Assembly: GCF_900637185.1 (NCBI RefSeq)
Contig: NZ_LR134352.1
Coordinates: 6,562,001-6,626,000 of the forward strand
Direction: 5' to 3'
Length of the DNA: 64,000 nt
Origin: Nocardia asteroides
GTDB lineage: Bacteria > Actinomycetota > Actinomycetes > Mycobacteriales > Mycobacteriaceae
Of this stretch, positions 11,901-20,520 are shown in pieces (position 1 is the stretch's first letter; every line of letters begins with the position of its first letter). The notes under the pieces are model-generated. The model worked only from the letters and a program-made list of their open reading frames with translations. It was not told the DNA's origin and searched no databases. The position numbers and the translations under genes were made by a program.

Positions 11901-12990
11901 ACACGATCTCGAGCAGATCGATACCGGCGATATCGGCAGCGGCTTCGGCGTTCACCTGCACCGCCAGCCGCCCGGCGACGGTACGGGTCGCGGTCTCCGC
12001 GCGACGCAGGGCGCGCACCGCCGAGCGCGCCTCGTCGATGGCCTGGACGACCGGTTCGGCCCGGCGCGCCTGCGCGAGTTCGTGTTCCAGCTCGGCGCGG
12101 CGCTCGGCGGAGGCGGTGTACCCCGCCAGTTCGGCCCGCGCCGCGGCCATCCGGGCGTGCAGCTCGACGATCCGCCGCTGCTCCTCCGCCTCGGTGCGCG
12201 CAGTGGCCGATTCCTTCTGGCGCAGTTCGGCATTCGCGTTGGCCTCGGCAAGCTCGGTGCGCGCGGTGGCCAGCAGGTCCTGCGACCAGGTGACGGCATC
12301 GAGGACACCCACCGACTCCGCACCGCCGTACCCCGCCGCCATGCCGACCTTCGTGATCAGCCGATCGATGCCCTGCCTGCGGGTCTCCAGGTCGGCCCCG
12401 GCGGCGCGGCGGCGGTCGGCCAGCCACTGTTCGGCCACGCCGAAACGCTGGGTGTCGAAGAGCTTTTCGAGCAGCTTCTCGCGGTCCTCGTTCTCCGCGC
12501 GCAGGAACTTGGCGAAATCGCCCTGCGGCAGCAGCACCACCTGGAAGAACTGGTCGGCGCTCATGCCGAGCAGGCGCAGCACCTCGTCACCGATGTCGGT
12601 GAGCCGGGACAGGTTCTCGCCCGAACCGTCGAGCCATTCGAGGGTGCCCTTGGCCTGGATCTCCCTGGTCTTGGTGCCGTCCCGGCTGGGCCGTTCGAAG
12701 GCGGGGCTGCGGGTGAGGCGCAGGTGCCTGCCGCCGAGGGTTGCCTCCAGGGTGACGCGCGGCGGTGTCTGCGGGTCGGCGTGGTCGGAGTGCAGCCGCT
12801 TGCTGTCGCCACGAGCGCCCGGCACCCGGCCGTAGAGGGCGAACGCGATCGCGTCGAGCACCGTCGTCTTGCCCGCGCCGGTGTGCCCGTGCAGCAGGAA
12901 CAGCCCGTCGCCGCCGAGCGCGTCGAAATCCACGACGGTCGATTCGGCGAACGGGCCGAACGCGACCATCTCCAGCCGGTGCAGTCTCAC
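8860..12990 (-). CDS. sbcC: Exonuclease SbcC (Rad50-like ATPase) with an expanded Ala/Asp-rich insert
   Basis: This is the large SMC/Rad50-family subunit of the SbcCD nuclease, which cleaves hairpins and processes double-strand breaks. Walker A is GHTGAGKT (residues 35-42). The zinc-hook CAVC lies near residue 575 between long coiled coils. The ABC signature LSGGE is at about 1280 and Walker B LFIDEGFG at about 1310. At 1376 residues it is longer than the usual size of about 1000-1050. Much of the excess is a low-complexity region at about 760-1060, including an almost pure Ala/Asp/Gly tract at about 880-1015, between the hook and the second coiled coil. It forms an operon with sbcD, whose stop is 37 bases upstream. 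Confidence 0.95.
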   Translation of the reverse strand: MRLHRLEMVAFGPFAESTVVDFDALGGDGLFLLHGHTGAGKTTVLDAIAFALYGRVPGARGDSKRLHSDHADPQTPPRVTLEATLGGRHLRLTRSPAFERPSRDGTKTREIQAKGTLEWLDGSGENLSRLTDIGDEVLRLLGMSADQFFQVVLLPQGDFAKFLRAENEDREKLLEKLFDTQRFGVAEQWLADRRRAAGADLETRRQGIDRLITKVGMAAGYGGAESVGVLDAVTWSQDLLATARTELAEANANAELRQKESATARTEAEEQRRIVELHARMAAARAELAGYTASAERRAELEHELAQARRAEPVVQAIDEARSAVRALRRAETATRTVAGRLAVQVNAEAAADIAGIDLLEIVFDVDDSERPEVAAAQPGPATGHNGPERRSAGHAGRLGEKAGSTRENHPGSFDPGAVRDVVGDLDGAVSQWNALLGVLGEVRADAEVAQQLTAELSAHEAEAIRLTQRATELGERRLALPAVLAEAGEQLREATDAAAALPGLRTALGKWQESAAAAVELARQRPALDRAQAEFDAARRTHLDARERVLDLRTRRLAGMAAELAGALAIGAPCAVCGSADHPDPAQPTDDAVSKDAEDAATVAEQQAEAVRDRIAERIGVIEREIEALTARGGDADPVVLADAVRSATHRVEDATENANRVASLTARLDSLRTEETALHEQSRDLDARLGTVTATIAATRTRLDELTLRLRTAAGADNAVEARTTRLEALIAAATALRTSRTEESTTRDAVRQIATRVETLARTAGFVPEGYEHATSAPMTGVAAGPATETTGSTVAPSSTAGAEAAETVDAVAESADAPSEFGTGQVTPELAATSVDTRPAATASTGVTAVPADVAAGESDAGVGSEAAMATGADADRTAARSGGPAAAADAAAADAAAADAAAAAADADAAADADAAADAAAAAAAAGADAAAAGADAAAAGADAAADAAAAAGAGTATAADADADRSAARSGGAAGAADAAAAADADAAAADAVAAGAADAAAAAAATDGTDAIVGTDAVDAEPAATSAASGHEAGKTQRRAASVVRFEPDMPTLFDLFDEDPVEDEPEPEAEPAPPRDDIALLTAYAKVVTAVARTAQRLAEIEAELTAADRARAHAEAVLAEPAIRAVAEQVPGDLAAFEQRFAEAQGALTAAVSAQSAAAERVAQLEQLGTQLWGEVERIAPRQRDFDELATLAEVVAGRGENSRRMSLRSYVLAARLEEVAVAGSLRLRRMSGGRYEFVHSDKAGPRGRRGGLGLDVRDDYTGAVRSAKTLSGGETFMASLALALGLADVVAAEAGGLVLDTLFIDEGFGSLDADTLDAVMGVLDELRAGGRVVGVVSHVDEMRQRIPSRLHVIRGRSGSVLEVNVA
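9945..10350. repeat. Low-complexity trinucleotide/hexanucleotide repeat tract inside sbcC
   Basis: About 400 bases consist almost entirely of permutations of GGC-AGC-GGC-GTC units on the plus strand. On the coding strand these are GCC/GCT/GAC codons that give a poly(Ala/Asp) stretch with occasional Gly and Thr. Unit lengths are multiples of three, so the sbcC frame is kept. The tract is bounded by two copies of a non-repetitive segment (10055-10093 and 10325-10363). The pattern suggests expansion by slippage and unequal recombination. Confidence 0.9.
10055..10093. repeat. First copy of a segment duplicated within sbcC (270-bp period)
   Basis: About 39 bases, including ACCACCAGAGCGCGC and TCCTATCGGCATCGGCG, recur at 10325-10363 with three or four differences. 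The offset is exactly 270 bases (90 codons). On the coding strand both copies encode ADAD-R-(S/T)-AARSGG. This marks a tandem duplication of the surrounding low-complexity block. Confidence 0.85.
10325..10363. repeat. Second copy of the segment duplicated within sbcC
   Basis: This segment pairs with 10055-10093 at a 270-base offset. The encoded peptide is ADADRTAARSGG, against ADADRSAARSGG in the other copy. See that entry for the shared sequence. Confidence 0.85.
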
Positions 12991-13027
12991 GCCGCACCGC
13001 CGCCCGTCCCGGCGGAGCGCGGATGCC

Positions 13028-14218
13028 TCACGCCGTCACTTCCAGGGACTCGGCACCGTCGAGGCCGGAGTCGAGCCGCCGCGTGTCGGGTTCGTGCACC
13101 GCGGCCGCCAAGGCGCGTTCCACCCACACCATCTCCCCTTCGCTCGGCTCGCCACGCACGTCGGTCAGGAAACTCGCCGCCACCTCGGCGTCGCGGCGGC
13201 CGTGCACCCGCTCGCGATAACGCAGCTCCGGATTGCCCTCGGGCCGTGCCCATTCCACGTGCACCGCGTGCGGGAACCGCTCGCGCAGCTTACGCATGGG
13301 ATCGACCGGCCTGGTGGGGTCGGTGAGGGTGGCCGAGACGTAGTGCGCCTGCGCGTCGGCGTACCGCTCGTCGGTGAGCAACTCGTCGAGGGTGCCGGTG
13401 AGCTTGCTGAGCCCGCGCACCACCGGCAGATCGTGCCTGCGCACCTCGGCCAGGCCGGTCGCGTCGAGATCGAGGATCCAGACCGCCTTGCGGTGCGAGT
13501 TCTCGGCGAACGAGTACGGCAGCGGAGACCCGCTGTAGCGCACCGAGTCCGACAGCGTCTGCGGCGAATGCAGGTGTCCCAGCGCCACATAGTCGATGCC
13601 GTCGAACGCCGACATCGACACCGTCTCCACCCCGCCGACGGAGATGGAACGTTCCGACCCGGTCGCCGCACCGCCGACGACGAACGCGTGCGCGAGCACC
13701 ACCGACCGGGTGCCCGGGCGGTCGGCGAGATCGGCACGGACCCGGCCCATCGCCGCGTCCAGGATCTCCGCGTGCGAGCGCGCCTGTGGCACACCGAGTT
13801 CGACGCGGGTGATCTCCGGTTCCAGATACGGGATGCCGTAGAACGCCACCGGACCGTGCGCGTCGTCGAGCAGGACCGGCCTGCCCGCGTCGGCCACCCG
13901 GGTGCACAGATGCAGTCCGCCGGCGGCGGCGAAACTGGCGCCTGCGCCGAGCCGGGCGGGCGAATCGTGATTGCCCGAGGTGGCCACGATCCGCGCGCCC
14001 GCGGCCCGGATGGCTTCGAAACCGGCGTTGCAGACGGCGATGGCGTCGGCGTTCGGGATGGAGCGGTCGTAGATGTCGCCGGGCACGACCACCACGTCGA
14101 CCGACTCGGCCGTCACCAGTTCGGCGATCGATGCCAGCACCAGCGCCTGGTCGGCCAGCAGGTCGACACCGTGGAAGGTGCGCCCGATGTGCCAGTCGGA
14201 GGTGTGCAGGATCCGCAT
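13028..14218 (-). CDS. sbcD: Exonuclease SbcD (Mre11-like) subunit
   Basis: The 396-residue calcineurin-fold metallophosphoesterase is the nuclease subunit of SbcCD. The phosphoesterase motifs are present: HTSDWHIGR (about 5-13), VVVPGDIYDRS (about 50-60), SGNHDSPAR (about 92-100) and GHLHSP further on. I chose the ATG at 14218, which gives MRILHTSDWHIG. It is preceded on this strand by TAAGTT at leaderless spacing; an earlier in-frame start would add seven residues. It is the first gene of sbcD-sbcC and diverges from rmuC. Confidence 0.94.
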   Translation of the reverse strand: MRILHTSDWHIGRTFHGVDLLADQALVLASIAELVTAESVDVVVVPGDIYDRSIPNADAIAVCNAGFEAIRAAGARIVATSGNHDSPARLGAGASFAAAGGLHLCTRVADAGRPVLLDDAHGPVAFYGIPYLEPEITRVELGVPQARSHAEILDAAMGRVRADLADRPGTRSVVLAHAFVVGGAATGSERSISVGGVETVSMSAFDGIDYVALGHLHSPQTLSDSVRYSGSPLPYSFAENSHRKAVWILDLDATGLAEVRRHDLPVVRGLSKLTGTLDELLTDERYADAQAHYVSATLTDPTRPVDPMRKLRERFPHAVHVEWARPEGNPELRYRERVHGRRDAEVAASFLTDVRGEPSEGEMVWVERALAAAVHEPDTRRLDSGLDGAESLEVTA

Positions 14219-14363
14219 GCGGCGAAACTTAGGCCACACCCCCGACAGAATTCAATCGACGCACCCCGCGAGGGTCGCCGCCCGGCGTGGCGTCGGCGTG
14301 GCACCACGCCCGGGTTGCCCGGTGATTGCGAGTTTGTCGGTGCCCTCGGGCACTATCGCGGCT

Positions 14364-15512
14364 ATGACCGCCTCGATGCTCGTCGCGCTCGTCTTGGTAT
14401 TCGCTGCCGGGTTCGGTCTCGGCTGGTTGGGGCATACCGCCCGCGGTGGTCAGCGCACCGCGGCCGCGGAGGCCAGGCTCGCTGCCGCGGGCGACAATCA
14501 ACGATTGCTGCAACAGTCGTTGCACGCGGCGAACGAGGATGCGGCACGGCGGCATTCGGCCGCGATCGGCGCGCTGGTCGACCCGCTGCGCGACGCGGTC
14601 GGCGCGCTCGAGCAGCACATCCGCCAAGTGGAGCATCATCGGATCGACGCGTACTCCGGCCTGCGCGAACAGGTCGCGGGGATGCAGCGCACCTCGCATC
14701 GGCTCTCCGATCAGACCGGCCAGCTGGTGGCGGCCCTGCGCGCGCCGCAGGTGCGGGGGCGCTGGGGCGAGATCCAGCTGGAGCGTGTCGTCGAGCTGGC
14801 GGGCATGACCAGGCACTGCGATTTCGACACCCAGGTGCACCGCGCGGGCGCCGGGGATCGCGGCGGCGTGCGGCCGGATCTGGTGGTGCGGCTGGCGGGC
14901 GGCAGACACATCGTCGTCGATGCGAAGGTCCCCTTCACCGCCTACCTCGACGCGGCCACCACCGACGACCCCACCGCCCGCGACCAGCTGCTGGCCCGGC
15001 ACGCCAAACACCTGCGCGCCCACGTCGACCAGCTGGCCGACAAGGCCTACTGGGCGGCCTTCGATCCGGCCCCGGAGTTCGTGGTCCTGTTCGTCCCGGG
15101 CGACCCGTTCCTCGACGCCGCCCTCACCACCGACGCGGGCCTGCTGGAGTACGCGTTCGGCCGGAACGTGATCCTGGCAACCCCCACCACCTTGATCGCG
15201 CTGCTGCGCACGGTCGCGTTCAGCTGGCGGCAGGAAGCGCTGTCCCGGGACATGGCAACGGTGCAGCAATTGGGCAAGGAGCTCTACACCAGGGTCGGCA
15301 AGGTGGCCGAACACCTGGACAATCTCGGGGTGAATCTCGGTAAGGCCGTGGCCGCTTTCAACGCGACGGTGGGCTCGGTGGAGTCGCGGGTGCTGGTCAC
15401 CGCGCGCCGGATGCACGATCTCGGCATCGCCGATCAGGAGCTGCCGGCAATCCGGCCGACCGAGGCCAGACCACGGGTCGTCGCCTTCGCCGACGCCGAG
15501 GATCGGTACTGA
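14364..15512 (+). CDS. rmuC: RmuC family DNA recombination protein
   Basis: The product of about 382 residues has an N-terminal membrane anchor (about 2-24), a predicted coiled-coil segment (about 30-120), and the RmuC nuclease-like domain. That domain has the conserved RGRWGEIQLERVVELAGM (about 130-147), HIVVDAKVPFTAYLDA and NVILATPTTLIALLRTVA segments. RmuC limits DNA inversion and repeat-mediated rearrangement in E. coli. Its divergent position beside sbcCD fits a DNA structure-maintenance neighbourhood. The frame is open well upstream, but only the ATG at 14364 (or 14376) gives the family start. Confidence 0.92.
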   Translation: MTASMLVALVLVFAAGFGLGWLGHTARGGQRTAAAEARLAAAGDNQRLLQQSLHAANEDAARRHSAAIGALVDPLRDAVGALEQHIRQVEHHRIDAYSGLREQVAGMQRTSHRLSDQTGQLVAALRAPQVRGRWGEIQLERVVELAGMTRHCDFDTQVHRAGAGDRGGVRPDLVVRLAGGRHIVVDAKVPFTAYLDAATTDDPTARDQLLARHAKHLRAHVDQLADKAYWAAFDPAPEFVVLFVPGDPFLDAALTTDAGLLEYAFGRNVILATPTTLIALLRTVAFSWRQEALSRDMATVQQLGKELYTRVGKVAEHLDNLGVNLGKAVAAFNATVGSVESRVLVTARRMHDLGIADQELPAIRPTEARPRVVAFADAEDRY

Positions 15513-15563
15513 GATCCCCGTGCCGCGGCGCCCGGGGCCGGGTTGTGCGGTTAGTGTCATGGG

Positions 15564-16397
15564 GTGGCTGCTTCCCAACGTGCGCGACCCCGGGTGCCCG
15601 CGCCGCAACGTTCGATCCTGCCCTCGGTGCCCGGCGTCCCCGCCTGGGGCGCGATTCTGCTCGCGGCGGGCATGACGGCGTTCGGGTTCCTGATCGACGC
15701 GCTCGGGGGCGAGACCTACCCGACGACGACGTTCTCGGCGCTGTATGTGCTCGGCTGTGTGCTCGCCGTGTGCGCCGTGCGGTTCCGCGGGCTGTTCTCC
15801 ACCATGGTCATGCCGCCGCTGCTGCTGTTCGTCGCGGTGCCGGTGGCCTGCCAGATGCTGGGTGGACGCGCCACCACCTCCATCAAAGACGTGCTGATGA
15901 ATCTCGTCATCCCGCTGGTGGAACGCTTCCCGACGATGATGCTGGCGACCGTGCTCGTCCTGGCGATCGGTGGCGCCCGGATCGCGCTGGCCCGGCGCTC
16001 CCCCGCGACGGCAGGGGCCGCCACGCCCGAACGCCGTGCCGAACGCAAGACCGAGCGCAAGCCCGTCAAACGACGTCGCCCCGAGACCCTCGACGACGCG
16101 GCCCGCGGCAAGCGCACCCGCCGCGGCACCGCCGTCCTGGACGACCCGGTCACCACGGTCGACATGGCGAGCCCCGCCCGCCGTCCCGCGCGCCCGGCCG
16201 AGCCCAAGCGGGCCCCGGCCGCCGCCAGGACCAGGGAACCGCGCGCCGCCCGTGGCGCCGCGGCCCCGCGCGAGGCCGAACCGGCCCGCACCCAGCGCCG
16301 CCGCGGCGACGCCCCACCGCATCCGCAGCCGAACGTGCGCTACCGCGACCGCGCCGACACCGGCCGTACCGAACGGCGCAGGCCGGACAACGTCTAG
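15564..16397 (+). CDS. DUF6542-type membrane protein
   Basis: The 277-residue protein has three or four hydrophobic segments in residues 20-145 and a long Arg/Ala/Pro-rich, probably disordered, cytoplasmic tail (about 150-277). The N-terminal part matches the DUF6542 domain found next to ispH in mycobacteria (Rv1111c position). Its function is unknown. The GTG start at 15564 has TAGTGT at 15552-15557 and no Shine-Dalgarno sequence, so a leaderless message is likely. It converges on ispH across a strong hairpin terminator. Confidence 0.78.
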   Translation: MAASQRARPRVPAPQRSILPSVPGVPAWGAILLAAGMTAFGFLIDALGGETYPTTTFSALYVLGCVLAVCAVRFRGLFSTMVMPPLLLFVAVPVACQMLGGRATTSIKDVLMNLVIPLVERFPTMMLATVLVLAIGGARIALARRSPATAGAATPERRAERKTERKPVKRRRPETLDDAARGKRTRRGTAVLDDPVTTVDMASPARRPARPAEPKRAPAAARTREPRAARGAAAPREAEPARTQRRRGDAPPHPQPNVRYRDRADTGRTERRRPDNV

Positions 16398-16405
16398 AGA
16401 AGAAG

Positions 16406-16437
16406 GAAGCCCCGCCGCGAGTACGCGGCGGGGCTTC
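16406..16437. terminator. Bidirectional rho-independent-type terminator between DUF6542 gene and ispH
   Basis: A perfect 14-bp stem (GAAGCCCCGCCGCG with its complement) encloses the 4-base loop AGTA. It is followed by TTTG on the plus strand and by a short A/T-poor run on the minus strand. It sits between convergent genes, so it can serve both. Confidence 0.85.
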
Positions 16438-16451
16438 TTTGTCAGGCGGTG

Positions 16452-17459
16452 TCAGGCGTCGCGGCGCGAAGCGCGCAGCTCGCGCGGCAGCGAGAACACC
16501 AGGGTCTCGTTGGCGGTCGTCACCGGCTGCACCTCGCCGAAACCGTGTTCGGCCAGCAGGTCGAGCACGCCGGTGACCAGGATCTCCGGCACCGAGGCGC
16601 CCGAGGTGATGCCCACGGTCCGCACGCCGTCGAGCCAGGCCAGGTCGACCTCGCGGGCGTAGTCGACCAGGTAGGCCGCTCGCGCGCCTGCGCCGAGGGC
16701 GACCTCCACCAGGCGCACCGAGTTGGAGGAGTTGCGCGAGCCGACCACGATCACCAGATCGCATTCGGGCGCCATCGCCTTCACCGCGGTCTGCCGGTTG
16801 GAGGTGGCGTAGCAGATGTCGTCGCTGGGCGGGTCCTGCAGCGTGGGGAACCGCTCACGCAGGCGCTGCACGGTCTCCATGGTCTCGTCGACCGACAGCG
16901 TGGTCTGCGAGAGCCAGATCACCTTCGCGGGATCGCGCACGGTGACCTTGTCCACCGAGTCGGGACCGTCGACCAGCTGCACGTGCTCGGGCGCCTCACC
17001 AGCGGTGCCCTCGACCTCCTCGTGGCCTTCGTGGCCGATCAGCAGGATGTCGTAGTCGTCGCGGGCGAAACGCTTGGCTTCCTGGTGCACCTTGGTGACC
17101 AGCGGACAGGTGGCGTCGATCGTGCGCAGGTTCCGTTCGGCGGCCGTCTCGTGCACGATCGGCGCGACACCGTGGGCCGAGAACACCACGAGCGCGCCCT
17201 CGGGCACCTCGTCGGTCTCGTCGACGAAGATCACGCCGCGCTCACGTAGCGTCTCCACCACGTGCCGGTTGTGCACGATCTCCTTGCGGACGTAGATCGG
17301 GGCGCCGTGCTTGTCCAGCGCCTTCTCCACGGTCTCGACGGCGCGGTCGACGCCGGCGCAGTAGCCGCGCGGCTCGGCCAGCAGCACGCGCTTGCCACCG
17401 GCAGCCGACGCGCCCGCGGAGCGCGCGATACCGACGTTCAAGGGAATTGCCGAGGTCAT
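16452..17459 (-). CDS. ispH: 4-hydroxy-3-methylbut-2-enyl diphosphate reductase
   Basis: This is the last enzyme of the MEP isoprenoid pathway. It reduces HMBPP to IPP and DMAPP with a [4Fe-4S] cluster. The 335-residue product has the three cluster cysteines in [29 protein letters not shown] and [14 protein letters not shown], and the conserved [11 protein letters not shown] region. The ATG at 17459 is preceded on this strand by TAAGCT with seven bases between, so the message is probably leaderless. It diverges from the lipid-droplet protein gene. Confidence 0.96.
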   Translation of the reverse strand: MTSAIPLNVGIARSAGASAAGGKRVLLAEPRGYCAGVDRAVETVEKALDKHGAPIYVRKEIVHNRHVVETLRERGVIFVDETDEVPEGALVVFSAHGVAPIVHETAAERNLRTIDATCPLVTKVHQEAKRFARDDYDILLIGHEGHEEVEGTAGEAPEHVQLVDGPDSVDKVTVRDPAKVIWLSQTTLSVDETMETVQRLRERFPTLQDPPSDDICYATSNRQTAVKAMAPECDLVIVVGSRNSSNSVRLVEVALGAGARAAYLVDYAREVDLAWLDGVRTVGITSGASVPEILVTGVLDLLAEHGFGEVQPVTTANETLVFSLPRELRASRRDA

Positions 17460-17573
17460 AGTCCACAGCTTACGTGCGCCGCGCGGGCGGGATCAGGGCG
17501 GATAGAGGGGCGAAAGTCACATCGGGGGCGCCTGGACCTTTGCATCACAGGCCGTTTGCGGCAGGCTGGGACC

Positions 17574-18188
17574 ATGTTTCGTCCTCCGTTCCTGGCCAGG
17601 GTCGCCGCCGGTGCCGCGGTCTACGCCTTAGAAGAGACCCGGCGGCTACCCGTCGCCGCCGTCAATTTCCCGATCACCGCGATCAGTCGCGTGCTGCAGA
17701 CCACGATGCACGTGCAGCAGTTCGTCACCAGTCTCGCGCTCAAGGGCGACCTGGTGTTCGAGCGTCTGGGTTCGGCTCCGCAGGAGCAGCCCGAGTGGGC
17801 CACCTTCGACGAGGACATCGCGCCCGAGCCCGCCGTGGCCACCAACGGCCATGCCAGCCGCTTCGATCTGTTCACCGAGGAGACCCCGGTCGAGCAGACC
17901 AACGGCAAGGCCGCCCCGGCCTCGCTGCTGCTGCTCGAGTCCGAGGAGCGGGCCGCCGAGCCGGAGCCCGAGCCGGTCGTCACGGCGGAGCCCGAGGAGG
18001 TGCAGGCCCCCGAGGTCGCCATCCGCTACGACTACCCCGCGATGACGCTGGCCCAGCTGCGCGCCCGGCTGCGCATGCTGACCGTCGAGGAGCTGGCCCA
18101 GCTGCTGGCCTTCGAGCAGCAGACCCGCGCCCGCGCCCCGTTCGTCACCATGCTGACCAACCGCATCGCGACCGTGCAGGCCCAGTAA
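17574..18188 (+). CDS. Lipid-droplet-associated-type protein (Rv1109c-like)
   Basis: The 204-residue acidic protein starts MFRPPFLARVAAGAAVYALE and has an amphipathic N-terminal segment. A disordered Glu/Pro/Ala-rich middle (about 80-155) follows, and then a short conserved C-terminal helical domain (YDYPAMTLAQLRARLRMLTV region). Position and architecture match the conserved mycobacterial protein between ispH and xseA, annotated in related genera as lipid-droplet associated. That function comes from homology memory, not from a motif. CAGGCT at 17562-17567 is a weak leaderless -10. Confidence 0.72.
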   Translation: MFRPPFLARVAAGAAVYALEETRRLPVAAVNFPITAISRVLQTTMHVQQFVTSLALKGDLVFERLGSAPQEQPEWATFDEDIAPEPAVATNGHASRFDLFTEETPVEQTNGKAAPASLLLLESEERAAEPEPEPVVTAEPEEVQAPEVAIRYDYPAMTLAQLRARLRMLTVEELAQLLAFEQQTRARAPFVTMLTNRIATVQAQ

Positions 18189-18206
18189 GGCTGTCCGCAG
18201 GCCTCG

Positions 18207-18238
18207 AAGCGGCCGCGACCCGCCGGTCGCGGCCGCTT
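18207..18238 (+). terminator. Rho-independent terminator after the lipid-droplet protein gene
   Basis: A perfect 14-bp stem (AAGCGGCCGCGACC and its complement) with loop CGCC is followed by TTTGTTTGTG. It lies between the stop codon at 18188 and xseA. Confidence 0.85.
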
Positions 18239-18273
18239 TTGTTTGTGTCGGTAGCGCCGCGTATACCTGACGT

Positions 18274-19575
18274 ATGACTGAGGACGGCGCACCCGCGGGC
18301 TCGGCTGCCGTGCAGTCCGACGCGCCGGGCAGTTCGGCCGAGCAACCGTGGCCGGTGCGGTCGATCGCGGTGAAGGTCGCGCAGTGGATCGACCGGCTCG
18401 GCAGCGTCTGGGTGGAGGGGCAGGTCACCCAGATCAACCTGCGCCCGGGCACCCGCACGGCGTTCCTGGTGCTGCGCGACACCTCGGCGGACATGTCGCT
18501 GTCGGTGACCTGCGATCCGGACCTGTTGCGCCGCAGCCCTGTTCCGCTCACCGAGGGCAGCCGGGTGGTGGTCTACGGCAAGCTGCAGTTCTTCACCGGG
18601 CGCGGCACGCTGTCGCTGCGGGTCACCGAGATCCGCCCGGTCGGCATCGGCGAACTGCTGGCCCGCATCGAACGGCTCAAGGCGCTGCTGGCCGCGGAAG
18701 GCCTGTTCGACGCGCGCCGCAAGCGGCCGCTGCCGTTCCTGCCCGGCACCGTCGGGCTCATCACCGGGCGGGCGAGCGCCGCCGAACGCGACGTGCTCAC
18801 CGTGGCCCAGAACCGCTGGCCCGCAGTCCGTTTCATCGTCGAGAACACGGCGGTGCAGGGTCCGACGGCGGTGCCGCAGATGCTGGAGGCGCTCGCCGCG
18901 CTGGACCGTAACCCGGCTGTCGACGTCATCGTGCTCGCGCGGGGCGGCGGCAGCACCGAGGACCTGCTGCCGTTCTCCGACGAGGCGCTGTGCCGGGCCA
19001 TCGCCGCCGCCACCACCCCGATCGTCAGCGCGATCGGCCACGAACCCGATTCCCCGCTCAGCGATCTGGTCGCCGATGTCCGCGCCGCCACTCCGACCGA
19101 CGCCGCCAAGCGCATCGTCCCCGACGCCGCCGCCGAACTCGCCGGCGTGCGCGAGATGCGGGCCCGCTCCGCCGCCGCGCTGCGCGGCTGGGTGCAGCGC
19201 GAAGCCCACCTCATCGCCCAGTTGCGCTCGCGCCCGGTGCTGGCCGATCCGCTGCGCGAGCTGCGGCACCGGCACGACGAGGTGGAACGGCTGCGCGCCC
19301 AGGCCCGCCGCACGGTCGAGCAGACCCTGCGTACCGAGTCGACCGCGGCCGCGCATCTGCGGGAGAAACTCACCGCGGTGGGCCCGGCCGCGACGCTGGC
19401 CCGTGGTTACGCTGTCGTGCAGCGCGTGGCCGGACCGGAACGGCACGTTGTCCGCGCGATCGACGACGCCCCCGCGGGCAGCCAGCTGCGCATCCGCGTC
19501 GCCGACGGCGCCGTCAGCGCCGCCGCGCTCGGCACCCAGCGCCTGACACCAGCCACCGACGACAAGGGGAAATGA
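18274..19575 (+). CDS. xseA: Exodeoxyribonuclease VII large subunit
   Basis: The 433-residue catalytic subunit degrades single-stranded DNA from both ends. It has an N-terminal OB fold (about 35-120, including [20 protein letters not shown]) and a central nuclease domain with [40 protein letters not shown] and [21 protein letters not shown] helical C-terminus carries the ending ARGYAVVQR. The ATG is preceded by TATACC at 18262-18267, consistent with a leaderless start. Its stop overlaps the xseB start (ATGA), so the subunits are translationally coupled. Confidence 0.96.
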   Translation: MTEDGAPAGSAAVQSDAPGSSAEQPWPVRSIAVKVAQWIDRLGSVWVEGQVTQINLRPGTRTAFLVLRDTSADMSLSVTCDPDLLRRSPVPLTEGSRVVVYGKLQFFTGRGTLSLRVTEIRPVGIGELLARIERLKALLAAEGLFDARRKRPLPFLPGTVGLITGRASAAERDVLTVAQNRWPAVRFIVENTAVQGPTAVPQMLEALAALDRNPAVDVIVLARGGGSTEDLLPFSDEALCRAIAAATTPIVSAIGHEPDSPLSDLVADVRAATPTDAAKRIVPDAAAELAGVREMRARSAAALRGWVQREAHLIAQLRSRPVLADPLRELRHRHDEVERLRAQARRTVEQTLRTESTAAAHLREKLTAVGPAATLARGYAVVQRVAGPERHVVRAIDDAPAGSQLRIRVADGAVSAAALGTQRLTPATDDKGK

Positions 19576-19823
19576 TCGTGCCCGACGCCGGAACCGAGCC
19601 CACCGACACCCTCGCCGAGATCGCGGGCTTCGGCTACGAACGCGCCCGCGACGAGCTGGTGAACGTGGTCAAGATGCTGGAACAGGGCGGCCTCGACCTC
19701 GACGACTCGCTGGCCCTGTGGGAACGCGGCGAAGCGCTGGCCAGCCGCTGCGAACAGCACCTGGCCGGTGCGCGCAAGCGCGTGGAGGACGCCATCGCGC
19801 ACGCCGACGAGGCGGGCGAGTAG
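19572..19823 (+). CDS. xseB: Exodeoxyribonuclease VII small subunit
   Basis: The 83-residue helical protein has the XseB core ([20 protein letters not shown] and [19 protein letters not shown]). Several copies bind the C-terminal helices of XseA to form the nuclease. The ATG at 19572 overlaps the xseA stop by four bases; a GTG at 19578 is an in-frame alternative. It ends 9 bases before the stop of the convergent DUF4245 gene. Confidence 0.94.
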   Translation: MIVPDAGTEPTDTLAEIAGFGYERARDELVNVVKMLEQGGLDLDDSLALWERGEALASRCEQHLAGARKRVEDAIAHADEAGE

Positions 19824-19832
19824 GTCCGGCCG

Positions 19833-20399
19833 CTACTTCGCCAGCGGCGCGGCGACCGTGATCGCCTCGGCCAGCGTGGCGAACGCGGCCTCGTTGCCCG
19901 CGCCGGTGATCAGGATCCGGACACCGTCCAGGTCGGTGATCCAGCCGGACTCCTCGGTCGGCTCGCTGTAGACGACCCATCGGTGCCCGGCGATGTCCTG
20001 CGTGCCGGTGGGATAGCGCGAGCCGAGCACGTGCCGCGACAGCGCCTCCTCCGACGCGGAGGTCTGTGAGTACCGCATGTAGGTGCCCTGCGGAGTGATG
20101 TAACCGACGGTGCTCACCGGACCACCGCCGGTGGTGACGATGGTGTCGCGGCTGCCCGAGTTCGACACCCAGTCCTGCGGCAGGTCCGGATTGCGGATCG
20201 CGAACGGCAGCGATCGGGCGTCCGACTTCAGCGCGGCGTCGGCATCGAAAAACGGCACCTGACCTTGGGTCGGGCCGTTCGTGGCCACCGTGCACTGGCT
20301 CGCGGCGCCCGCCAGCACGATCGCGATCAACACCAACGGGATCAGCGACCAGAACAGGTCGCGATAGTCGTTGAAGATCCGGTGTTTCTGCTGGGCCAC
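19833..20399 (-). CDS. DUF4245 family membrane-anchored protein
   Basis: The protein of about 188 residues has a single N-terminal membrane segment ([19 protein letters not shown], about 14-32) and an extracytoplasmic domain with the segments [27 protein letters not shown] and [15 protein letters not shown]. It corresponds in position and architecture to mycobacterial Rv1100 (DUF4245), of unknown function. I chose the GTG at 20399 (product [14 protein letters not shown]) because the frame is open upstream only over the glpX promoter. It is divergent from glpX. Confidence 0.82.
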   Translation of the reverse strand: MAQQKHRIFNDYRDLFWSLIPLVLIAIVLAGAASQCTVATNGPTQGQVPFFDADAALKSDARSLPFAIRNPDLPQDWVSNSGSRDTIVTTGGGPVSTVGYITPQGTYMRYSQTSASEEALSRHVLGSRYPTGTQDIAGHRWVVYSEPTEESGWITDLDGVRILITGAGNEAAFATLAEAITVAAPLAK

Positions 20400-20520
20400 G
20401 GCTACCAGTATCCACTCGCCGGTGACCAGGCCCGCCACGGGGCTTCGCAGGTCGTGCACGGCCGTGCCGATCCTAATGCGACAATTGCCGCGTACACCGA
20501 CGCCAAGGAGGCACTCCGCA

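Noticed and set aside
9244..13326. A 1360-codon plus-strand frame rich in Gly-Ser-Gly-Val repeats resembling a PE_PGRS or surface protein.
   Set aside because: It is the antisense of sbcC and the start of sbcD. The glycine repeats come from reading the GGC/GTC tract on the wrong strand. SbcC has all its catalytic motifs on the minus strand.
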